Shown here in pieces: positions 27,091 to 33,002 of a stretch of DNA of 33,002 nucleotides (its first letter is position 1; the number at the start of each line of letters is the position of its first letter). Under the pieces are notes generated by a model, which saw only the letters and a list, made by a program, of their open reading frames with translations, ran no database searches and was not told where the DNA came from. Position numbers and translations under genes: made by a program. Source of the stretch: a virus; the IMG/VR virus record IMGVR_UViG_3300020731_000050, positions 1-33,002 of that record; one strand, written 5' to 3'.

Positions 27091-27110
27091 ATATACTTAG
27101 TTTAGATAAA

Positions 27111-27118
27111 GTTAAATA
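27111..27118 (+). promoter_or_regulatory. candidate late promoter (GTTAAATA)
   Basis: GTTAAATA fits the relaxed NNTAAATA pattern seen before other units in this window. It lies 20 nt before the ATG at 27139, with a strong TTGGAGAG ribosome site between (27128-27135). Confidence 0.4.
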
Positions 27119-27138
27119 CTTGCAACCTTGGAGAGCAT

Positions 27139-27603
27139 ATGAGCAACGAAGAAATTAGCATTACAGATTGGGAAGAACAAGATGATGCAACTGGCACATC
27201 CACCGCATGGGCGGCTGAATGGTTCGGACCAGAAGAAAAAATCGAAGACGAAGCAGAGCTAGCAAAAATCGGAGTTCATGTCATTTATAAAAATGAACAG
27301 CATTTCACTTGGTATTTTCCACAAGTAAAAGCCGCATTAACATCGGGCAAAATTAAAGAATTTATAGAACTCAATAGCATTACTGATGCTACTGATGCTG
27401 ATGTACAAGAATTGAAAGATTTCTTCTTTCACTTTGTAAGATTTGTTACCTTTGAGATTGATGTAGAAGACCAAGGTTCACAAACTTTTGAACCTGAGAA
27501 TGTTATAGAAGCATTGGGTGATGAAGATATCGAAGATATTACAGAAGAATTAACTGAAGCAGGTATGGATCGTTTCGGCGACGACAAGCCTACCTTACAT
27601 TAA
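27139..27603 (+). CDS. hypothetical highly acidic 154-aa protein
   Basis: By my count about 40 of 154 residues are Asp or Glu against about 10 Lys or Arg, so the protein is strongly acidic. The N-terminus is Trp/Asp/Glu-rich (ITDWEEQDD, WAAEWFGPEEKIEDEAEL). A more folded centre follows (IGVHVIYKNEQHFTWYFPQ, about 46-63), then an aromatic helix (LKDFFFHFVRFVTFEIDVED, about 95-114) and an acidic tail (EALGDEDIEDITEEL). I do not recognise it. Acidic phage proteins of this size include DNA mimics, scaffold-like factors and anti-host proteins; nothing here singles one out. It is a single-gene unit with its own promoter-like box and strong SD, and it overlaps the convergent Nudix gene by 9 nt. Confidence 0.7.
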   Translation: MSNEEISITDWEEQDDATGTSTAWAAEWFGPEEKIEDEAELAKIGVHVIYKNEQHFTWYFPQVKAALTSGKIKEFIELNSITDATDADVQELKDFFFHFVRFVTFEIDVEDQGSQTFEPENVIEALGDEDIEDITEELTEAGMDRFGDDKPTLH

Positions 27604-28044
27604 ATCAACTACATCGAAGACTATTTGTAATTTAGTACGAATAGTCTTCGAACTAAAGCTATTACGCAATCCTTGATGCAACGGCTTAGGAGCACGATCT
27701 ATAGTACTCCATGCCCATGCCATGTGTTCATCGCTTAATACTGGTATAAACTCAGACTCAACTACGCACATGTATGTATGAAAGTTAAAAACACGGTCGT
27801 TTGATACGAATGTTTCTAATGGTAGAGTTTTAATTATCTCAGGAACCGATCCTATTTCCTCGGCAATTTCACGTTGTAACCCTTGCCACGGAGTTTCGCC
27901 AGTGATGTTTGCACCACCAACTAATCCCCATGTGCCTTCGTGCTTGCCGTGGGCTTTTTGTAATAGTAGAAACCGTCGTGTAGATTTAGCGTAAAATAAC
28001 GCACCACTACAAACTATTTGATCTTTTACAGTACTATTTTCCAT
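27595..28044 (-). CDS. Nudix hydrolase
   Basis: A 149-aa Nudix protein. The complete Nudix box Gx5Ex7REUxEExG is present with G44, E50, R58, E59, E62, E63 and G65 (box residues 44-65), so Mg2+-dependent pyrophosphatase activity on a nucleoside-diphosphate-X substrate is expected. The sequence before the box (RFLLLQKAHGKHEGTWGLVGG) is canonical. The C-terminal part has DEHMAWAWSTIDRAP and PLHQGLRNSF, as in phage Nudix proteins and some nucleotide-sugar or (d)NTP hydrolases. The substrate cannot be read from the sequence. The ATG lies 19 nt inside the end of the tail-completion gene, so it is translationally coupled to it. It is last in the minus operon gp14-gp15-nudix, an unusual partner for neck genes. 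An inverted repeat (27614-27651) sits in its last codons. Confidence 0.9.
   Translation of the reverse strand: MENSTVKDQIVCSGALFYAKSTRRFLLLQKAHGKHEGTWGLVGGANITGETPWQGLQREIAEEIGSVPEIIKTLPLETFVSNDRVFNFHTYMCVVESEFIPVLSDEHMAWAWSTIDRAPKPLHQGLRNSFSSKTIRTKLQIVFDVVDLM
27614..27651. repeat. 12-bp perfect inverted repeat at the convergent gene end
   Basis: TCGAAGACTATT (27614-27625) and AATAGTCTTCGA (27640-27651) are perfect inverted copies around a 14-nt loop. The hairpin starts 10 nt after the + strand stop codon (27601-27603) and lies wholly within the last codons of the minus-strand Nudix gene. No T run follows on either strand, so it is not a classical terminator. It may protect or end the 154-aa gene transcript. 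Confidence 0.6.
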
Positions 28045-29474
28045 TTGTCCGGAGTATATTCACCTTCGAAGCTCTTGACCCACGAAACACCATTCCACAA
28101 GTACTGAACTCCAGTGTATATATTCGTCTGCCAGACCATAACGTTAGATTCGTGGCTAGAATTAAAAATAACATGCCATGCTGTGCCGTTCCACTCGATG
28201 ATATCATTAGCATGTGCTACAAGGCTACCCCATGTAATTGCGGGTGTTACATTACTAGCATTGCCTATATCTTCGATAATAAGATAACGTGTACCTGTTA
28301 CTACATTCTTTGGAACGTATGTTAGTGGATTTATAATAGCATCAAATGTGCCTGTACTGTTAGGACGATAACTGCCTGGACCGTTATATCCTGGCATAGT
28401 TTCTAATACTCCTGCACTATCAATACCAGTATTACTAGTCAACGTGTCAGGATTCCAACTTACAGTAAGCGAAGTGTCATCTACTGGATTTACTGCAAAT
28501 GTACCGACGATAGATGATCCATTAGGTTGTTGCAAATATATCATACTGCTACCTGCAACATACGTTCCGCCAGCACTAGCAAAGAATTGCAACCAACTTA
28601 ATGATCTTCCTTGACGTACAGGCGCTGGATCTAGAGTTGGATCAACTGGTAATACACTTTCATTAGGATTTAGTAAAATGACTTGAGTTCCGTACACTTC
28701 TATGCTATTCTGCCCAGCAGTAGTAACAGATAAATCAATAAAATCAGTTAAAGACGTAGTACCGGCTACAGGATCGCTACCTAGACCTTCTATATAAGAG
28801 CCTGTAGTATAGCTAGTGTTATACATGCTGGTAATAATCTTAGTAATAACACCCAAGTGTTTAACCTTAGCAGGCGGGCTAATCCATATAGGCGTATCTA
28901 CAGTAAGAGTTCCAATTTCAATAGGAGTATCATTACCTACAGGAACCGTCTTACTAGACCAATTAATATCGTTTAAATTAAGAACACTTAAACTAGTCCA
29001 ATCTAAATAGTTGTCATTCGTCTGCAATTCTAAACTAGGGTTAAACAGCACTAGTAGCTGTTCTAATATTTGTAATTTTTGTTCAGTATTGGCACTCCAA
29101 ATGTCAACTTTTAAAGTTAATTTAAATGGAGTTGGCATCAAACGCTCAACAGTATAGTTGCGACCTTGTGCCTGATTATAAGCCCCGTTAGTCACATCTC
29201 TTTCTCTGATATTAACCTTACCAACATAACTTGCATCACCTAATCTTTCACGATCTAGTGCTAAGGAAGTCACATATACTGCAATCCTTGGTACGCTGTT
29301 GACTTTATTTTCAGTGTTATTTCGTATAATGCTGGCTACTTGTCTGTCAGCATCTCCGTACATAACCGGAATACGCACAAGTGTACCATCTCCATACTTG
29401 ACTACAAAGTTACTGAATACACGAATTACTTGTGTAATGTAACGACGTATTTGACCATCATAAAAAAATTCCAT
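28026..29474 (-). CDS. gp15: tail sheath stabiliser / tail completion protein, gp15-like, with C-terminal extension
   Basis: Residues 1-220 match the T4 gp15 family pattern: FFYDGQIRRYITQVIRVFSN at the start, VRIPVMYGD, a VPRIAVYV block, TVERLMPTPFKLTLKVDIWS (about 108-126), a helix QKLQILEQLLVLFNP, and DTPIWISPPAK near 193-203. T4 gp15 (272 aa) forms the ring that caps the contractile tail and binds the neck. This protein is 482 aa. The extra C-terminal half is beta-type with WNG motifs (IIEWNGTAWHVIF, YLWNGVSWVKSFEG) like those at fibre tips. The ATG shares one base with the stop of the gp14-like gene (TAATG), and the Nudix gene overlaps its end by 19 nt. The family call rests on pattern recall; gene order next to gp14 supports it. 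Confidence 0.75.
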   Translation of the reverse strand: MEFFYDGQIRRYITQVIRVFSNFVVKYGDGTLVRIPVMYGDADRQVASIIRNNTENKVNSVPRIAVYVTSLALDRERLGDASYVGKVNIRERDVTNGAYNQAQGRNYTVERLMPTPFKLTLKVDIWSANTEQKLQILEQLLVLFNPSLELQTNDNYLDWTSLSVLNLNDINWSSKTVPVGNDTPIEIGTLTVDTPIWISPPAKVKHLGVITKIITSMYNTSYTTGSYIEGLGSDPVAGTTSLTDFIDLSVTTAGQNSIEVYGTQVILLNPNESVLPVDPTLDPAPVRQGRSLSWLQFFASAGGTYVAGSSMIYLQQPNGSSIVGTFAVNPVDDTSLTVSWNPDTLTSNTGIDSAGVLETMPGYNGPGSYRPNSTGTFDAIINPLTYVPKNVVTGTRYLIIEDIGNASNVTPAITWGSLVAHANDIIEWNGTAWHVIFNSSHESNVMVWQTNIYTGVQYLWNGVSWVKSFEGEYTPDKWKIVL

Positions 29475-30919
29475 TATAGATCCGCCCTTGGTTTCAATGC
29501 TTGGCTAAGACTTTGTTTTTCAGCAACTCTACTGTTATAGAAAGTCACAGTCCATTGTCCGTCAAACGGTATAGTTTGTTGTACACTATCAATTGTTGGT
29601 AAATTAATCTGTGTCATAGAACTAGTCATTCCTGCTGGACTAACATATTGATAAGTTGTTAGTAAATTAGGATAATCTGCAACTACAAATCCAATAATTG
29701 TTACATTTAATTTCAACACTACATATAATCCTGTAGTTCCTGCTGGAATTAATGTTTGTATTTGTGTATCCCCCGATGATAAATTTTTATAATCAGCAGT
29801 AACCGCATCAAAGTATGTATAATTATCGTTGTTAATAAATCCTGTTTTCAACGTGTTTCTAGTGTTATTATTAGTCATGTTCATTCTAACGGCATCTTCA
29901 ACAGCAACCCAAATATTATTTGAGCCATCATATTTGTATAAACGATTAGGTAACATGTCTACACGCAAAAAGAAATCGTCAGTTGCCGGAGCTTCTGGAA
30001 ATTGAATTCCAAATCCAAAGTCGTATCCATTAACTGGAAACCCATCGCCTAACAAATATCCAGTATAACCACTACGCTGAGGAACGGCATTTATATTACT
30101 GGCTAATTCGCCAGTATCGCTAGCCGAAACTAACGTGCTATCCGTTGTTTCTAATAACGGTTTACCTGTTTTAGGATCTACTGCAAGTGTATAATATTGT
30201 CTAGTTTCATATCCGCTCTTAGGAGCATCAATTTCTGATTGCTGTACAATGGCATCATTAATTTGCAATTCTGTGTTATGCATACTAATCAAATCTCTAA
30301 GAGTATTGTTAGTAGGATCGCCGTTGGCATCTTTTGCAGGCTGATTAAAGATATCTTTATATTGTTGATTATCGACTATCTTCTTAAGTTTTAATCTATA
30401 TAGATGTGGGAACCACGTAACGCTAAACCCTTCGCTAGCACGGCCCACGTCTTCTATAACATAATATCTAGGCATTGCTACATCGAAATCACTTAATGCA
30501 AAATCATCACGCAAATGTGGAAGTTCTAAAACATCTCCGCTAATGGGCTTACGGCCAATATATTTGATGAAATCATTGATATGTACAGTCATGTACAAAG
30601 TGTCATTATCAATAAACAAGCCAAATTGACTTAAATTGAAGTCAATATTTTGTACGTTATACAATCCGCGAATTCTATAAATTTCTTTATCATATGTTCT
30701 ATCGCGGTTTTCTAAGAATAACAAATCTTGAATATTTGTTACTTGAGTACTGGCATAGCTAGGTTGATCAGCAGTAGAATTATCACTGCTAGTGTTTGTA
30801 CCTAAGTATTTGTGCAGATAAACGTCGGTTCCGCCCGCTTGAAACATCTCAGATGCTTGGCGGTCAATGAATCGGTAGTCGTTACCTTTTTCGGGTTTGT
30901 AAAGTGATAATCGTGGCAT
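29474..30919 (-). CDS. gp14: neck protein, gp14-like, with C-terminal extension
   Basis: A 481-aa protein. Residues about 15-180 follow the T4 gp14 neck-protein layout: an N-terminal ASEMFQAGGTDVYLHKYLG, then NIDFNLSQFGLFIDNDTLYM (about 91-110), KPISGDVLELPHLRDDF and YYVIEDVGRASEG...FPHLYRLKLKKI (about 152-181). T4 gp14 is 256 aa and forms part of the collar that closes the filled head. The extra half contains FFLRVDMLPNRLYKYDGSN (about 316-334), a TGFINNDNYTYFD block and a final EKQSLSQALKPRADL. I recall this combination from some other T4-like phages, where it also sits in neck proteins. The gene is first in the minus operon, with GATAAATA just upstream. No clear Shine-Dalgarno precedes the ATG. 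It is coupled to gp15 by a 1-nt overlap. Confidence 0.75.
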   Translation of the reverse strand: MPRLSLYKPEKGNDYRFIDRQASEMFQAGGTDVYLHKYLGTNTSSDNSTADQPSYASTQVTNIQDLLFLENRDRTYDKEIYRIRGLYNVQNIDFNLSQFGLFIDNDTLYMTVHINDFIKYIGRKPISGDVLELPHLRDDFALSDFDVAMPRYYVIEDVGRASEGFSVTWFPHLYRLKLKKIVDNQQYKDIFNQPAKDANGDPTNNTLRDLISMHNTELQINDAIVQQSEIDAPKSGYETRQYYTLAVDPKTGKPLLETTDSTLVSASDTGELASNINAVPQRSGYTGYLLGDGFPVNGYDFGFGIQFPEAPATDDFFLRVDMLPNRLYKYDGSNNIWVAVEDAVRMNMTNNNTRNTLKTGFINNDNYTYFDAVTADYKNLSSGDTQIQTLIPAGTTGLYVVLKLNVTIIGFVVADYPNLLTTYQYVSPAGMTSSMTQINLPTIDSVQQTIPFDGQWTVTFYNSRVAEKQSLSQALKPRADL

Positions 30920-30926
30920 AGTAACA

Positions 30927-30934
30927 TATTTATC
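30927..30934 (-). promoter_or_regulatory. candidate late promoter for the neck operon (GATAAATA, minus strand)
   Basis: A perfect NATAAATA match on the minus strand. Only 7 nt separate it from the gp14 ATG at 30919, with no purine-rich ribosome site between. If used with T4-like spacing the mRNA would be nearly leaderless. It forms a divergent pair with the box at 30939. Confidence 0.5.
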
Positions 30935-30938
30935 GTTG

Positions 30939-30946
30939 GCTAAATA
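30939..30946 (+). promoter_or_regulatory. candidate late promoter for gp13 (GCTAAATA)
   Basis: The third copy of GCTAAATA, 18 nt before the gp13 ATG at 30965, with AAGGAGAG (30950-30957) as a strong ribosome site. It lies back-to-back with the minus-strand GATAAATA at 30927, so divergent transcription of the neck genes starts from a 45-nt gap. Confidence 0.5.
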
Positions 30947-30964
30947 TGTAAGGAGAGTAAAAAT

Positions 30965-31753
30965 ATGGCAGATTCAACCCCATCAAGCACCCAGAGCAAT
31001 AGCACTATTGAACGAAACGCGGTATTCGACTACGTTAAAAGAATGCTAGGCGATGGCATGATTGATGTAGAGCTAGATCCCGTACATTACGAAACTGCAC
31101 TAGATCGCGCATTAAGTCGCTATCGTCAGAAAAGTTCGAATGCTGTAGAAGAAAGCTACATGTTTTTAGAATTAATTCAGGATCAAAATGAATACAGATT
31201 ACCAGATGAAGTTATTACAGTTCGCGAAGTGTTTCGTCGTGCTATCGGGAGTCGTAGCGGCATCGGCGCTGGTGGCACTTTGTTTGAACCCTTTAACTTG
31301 GCATATACAAATACATATATGATGTCAGGCAGTATGATGGGCGGTTTAGCAACGTATGATGCATTTGCCGGTTATCAAAAGTTAGTTGGACGTATGTTTG
31401 GTAGTTATATCGAGTATGTATGGAAACCAACTACACATATTTTAAATATTTTACAACGTCCGTTTGCACAAGGCGAACAGATTTTAATTCGTACATATAA
31501 TTTCCGTCCTGACTGGGTTTTATTGCAGGACATTTATGCCAAACAATGGCTAAAAGATTACACACTTGCCACAGCAAAAATGATGCTAGGCGAAGCTCGC
31601 AGTAAGTTCGGTTCAATTGCTGGTCCAGGAAGTCCTATTACACTTAATGGTACAGCATTGCTATCTGCGGGCAAAGAAGAACTTACAAATTTGGATAAGG
31701 AACTAGACACACTAGTTGCCGGCGGAACAGGAATGACCTTTGTTCTAGGATAA
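30965..31753 (+). CDS. gp13: neck protein, gp13-like
   Basis: A 262-aa protein (T4 gp13 is 309 aa). The N-terminal helix-strand block AVFDYVKRMLGDGMIDVELD followed by ALDRALSRYRQK is the hallmark of the phage neck or head-completion family that uses 'LG...I.VEL....D.ALD.AL..Y'. Then come EYRLPDEVITVREVFRR (about 77-93), YIEYVWKPTTHILNILQRP and a conserved C-terminal block YNFRPDWVLLQDIYAKQWL with LATAKMMLGEARSKF and GPGSPITLNGTALLS. gp13 and gp14 together form the neck that seals the DNA-filled head and receives the tail. Here it is transcribed away from gp14 rather than in one 13-14-15 series as in T4. A strong AAGGAGAG precedes the ATG. Confidence 0.75.
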   Translation: MADSTPSSTQSNSTIERNAVFDYVKRMLGDGMIDVELDPVHYETALDRALSRYRQKSSNAVEESYMFLELIQDQNEYRLPDEVITVREVFRRAIGSRSGIGAGGTLFEPFNLAYTNTYMMSGSMMGGLATYDAFAGYQKLVGRMFGSYIEYVWKPTTHILNILQRPFAQGEQILIRTYNFRPDWVLLQDIYAKQWLKDYTLATAKMMLGEARSKFGSIAGPGSPITLNGTALLSAGKEELTNLDKELDTLVAGGTGMTFVLG

Positions 31754-31769
31754 AAATAACTAAAGAGCC

Positions 31770-31777
31770 AATAAATA
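31770..31777 (+). promoter_or_regulatory. candidate late promoter (AATAAATA) abutting the last fibre gene
   Basis: A perfect NATAAATA match in the 28-nt gap after gp13, but only 4 nt before the ATG at 31782. With T4-like initiation the transcript would start at or inside the start codon. It may therefore be chance A+T richness or a leaderless start. Confidence 0.35.
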
Positions 31778-31781
31778 TATT

Positions 31782-33002
31782 ATGTCAACATACACCACAC
31801 TTTCCGCACTACCAGCCGCTGGTTCAGTAGCAGATGCTAATTTAATTTTAGTCACAGCGTCAGTCGCTGGAACTCCTACTAGTGAAAGCGCAACACTATT
31901 ACAACTTAAAAATTATGTTTTAGATGGTACTGCCGCAACAGCGACTAAACTAGCTTCGCCTGTTACAATTAATGGTGTATCATTTGACGGATCTCAAAAT
32001 ATAAACATTACAGCAACCGTTAGTAATGCTACAACCGCAACTAGACTAGCAACTCCTATAACAATTAACGGTGTATCATTTGACGGATCTGCTAACATTA
32101 CCGTTCCAATTTCAACATTAGCATGGTCTGCACTAACTAGTGTTCCAACTACTATTGCTGGATATGGAATTACAGATGCAATTAGTTTAACAGGTACACA
32201 AACTTTAACAAATAAGACATTAACACAACCTGTTATTTCATCTATTGCTAATACTGGCATTTTAACATTACCGACTAGCACAGACACACTAGTAGGTCGT
32301 GCAACAACTGATACGTTAACTAATAAATCAATCAGTGGTGGTACTAATACACTTACTAATATTCCCAATACTGCATTAACAAACAGTTCTATTACTGTTA
32401 ATGGTGTTCAAATTAGCTTAGGTGGTACTGGTTCAATTACAACAACGCTAGCACACGCACTAACAATTGGTAGCGGATTAACTACAACTTCTAGCACATT
32501 TGATGGAAGCGCGTCAGTCACTTTCTATCTAACAGCCGCAAGTTCAAGCCAACTAGGCGGCGTAATTGTTCCTGCGGCAAGCACAAGCGGTATTGTTAAT
32601 ACTAGCGGAACGATTAGTCTTGCAGTAGCGTCTGCATCACAAATTGGTGCTGTCAAAGTTGACGGTACAAGTATCAGTGTTTCGACTGGTGTTATCAGTG
32701 CTAACTCATCAGGGTTAGTTGGAACTACATTAAATTCAACTGTTACTAGCAGTAGCTTAACTAGCTTTGGAGCAAGTCCAACTCTTGCATCTCCTGTAGT
32801 TACTACAGGCATTACAACTAGCGGTTCAAGTATTAACGTGTTTAACACAAACGCAACTACTGTCAATGCATTTGGCGCAGGTACTGCAATTAGTATTGGT
32901 GCAAGCACCGGTACAATTACTGTTAATAATAATTTAACAGTTACTGGAAATTTACTAGTTAACGGTACACAAACAATACAAAACGTAGAAACAATTAATA
33001 CC
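31782..33002 (+). CDS. tail fibre protein, N-terminal part (3' end outside window)
   Basis: The frame starts at the ATG at 31782 and stays open for 407 codons to the window end, so the stop is missing. The N-terminus is MSTYTTLSALPAAGSVADAN. Two copies of a 32-residue unit with TINGVSFDGS (direct repeats 31965-31994 and 32061-32090) follow, a motif classic of T4 gp37-type and lambda-type fibre shafts. Next come GYGITDAISLTGTQTLTNKT, then DTLVGRATTDTLTNKSISGG, then GTTLNSTVTSSSLTSFG, shared with the gene at 17346. The last visible part (NNNLTVTGNLLVNGTQT) looks like another shaft repeat. The upstream ribosome site is weak (AAAGAG, 15 nt away). Fibre identity is firm; the length is unknown. Confidence 0.8.
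   Translation, partial: MSTYTTLSALPAAGSVADANLILVTASVAGTPTSESATLLQLKNYVLDGTAATATKLASPVTINGVSFDGSQNINITATVSNATTATRLATPITINGVSFDGSANITVPISTLAWSALTSVPTTIAGYGITDAISLTGTQTLTNKTLTQPVISSIANTGILTLPTSTDTLVGRATTDTLTNKSISGGTNTLTNIPNTALTNSSITVNGVQISLGGTGSITTTLAHALTIGSGLTTTSSTFDGSASVTFYLTAASSSQLGGVIVPAASTSGIVNTSGTISLAVASASQIGAVKVDGTSISVSTGVISANSSGLVGTTLNSTVTSSSLTSFGASPTLASPVVTTGITTSGSSINVFNTNATTVNAFGAGTAISIGASTGTITVNNNLTVTGNLLVNGTQTIQNVETINT
31965..32090 (+). repeat. direct repeats encoding TINGVSFDGS fibre units
   Basis: Two 30-bp copies, at 31965-31994 and 32061-32090, differ at one base (a synonymous T/C change in Asn) and lie 96 bp apart. Each encodes TINGVSFDGS, with the preceding residues also alike (ATKLASPV and ATRLATPI). 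The near-identity at DNA level suggests recent duplication or gene conversion within the shaft. Confidence 0.8.

Noticed and set aside
31965-32090. CRISPR-like array
   Set aside because: Only two copies, in frame and encoding a known fibre-shaft motif; spacing is a multiple of three.

Overview
The window is a late structural region of a T4-like, contractile-tailed bacteriophage (Caudoviricetes). It is visibly A+T-rich and densely packed. Three proteins support this placement: homologues of the T4 neck and tail-completion proteins gp13, gp14 and gp15. So do several very large virion proteins whose signature segments match structural proteins I know from marine cyanophages and related aquatic T4-like phages. 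Late-promoter-like NNTAAATA boxes stand in front of most transcription units. No host-diagnostic gene (photosynthesis gene, tRNA, integrase) is present, so the host is unknown; an aquatic bacterium is a reasonable inference.

Layout. (1) Positions 1-24122, all on + : ten tail-fibre or adhesin-type genes plus one small non-fibre gene, with gaps of 3 to about 130 nt. There are two 'GRISGPLL' fibre paralogues, two short virion proteins, and a 1321-aa protein with carbohydrate-binding-like repeats followed by a beta-helix. Three consecutive RCC1-type beta-propeller proteins come next, with a small 132-aa gene between the second and third. A 584-aa fibre and a 1665-aa virion protein complete the series. 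(2) Positions 24144-24223: two strong hairpin terminators separating convergent units. (3) Positions 24237-27070, on - : an 834-aa fibre-like protein and a 101-aa unknown. (4) Position 27139 on + : a very acidic 154-aa unknown. (5) Positions 27595-30919, on - : an overlapping gp14 - gp15 - Nudix hydrolase operon. (6) From 30965 on + : gp13, then another fibre gene that runs off the window end.

The genes make one picture: a neck module that joins head and tail, embedded in an exceptionally large set of surface proteins. The fibres share a few building blocks: a W-rich carbohydrate-binding-like repeat, a 'GYNG' beta module, GxGY beta repeats, RCC1 blades, a cupredoxin-like module and a jelly-roll. 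These look shuffled and inserted into one another. The most interesting signals are the triple RCC1 propeller cluster, the repeated use of carbohydrate-binding-like repeat loops as domain insertion sites, and the inversion and enlargement of the neck genes.
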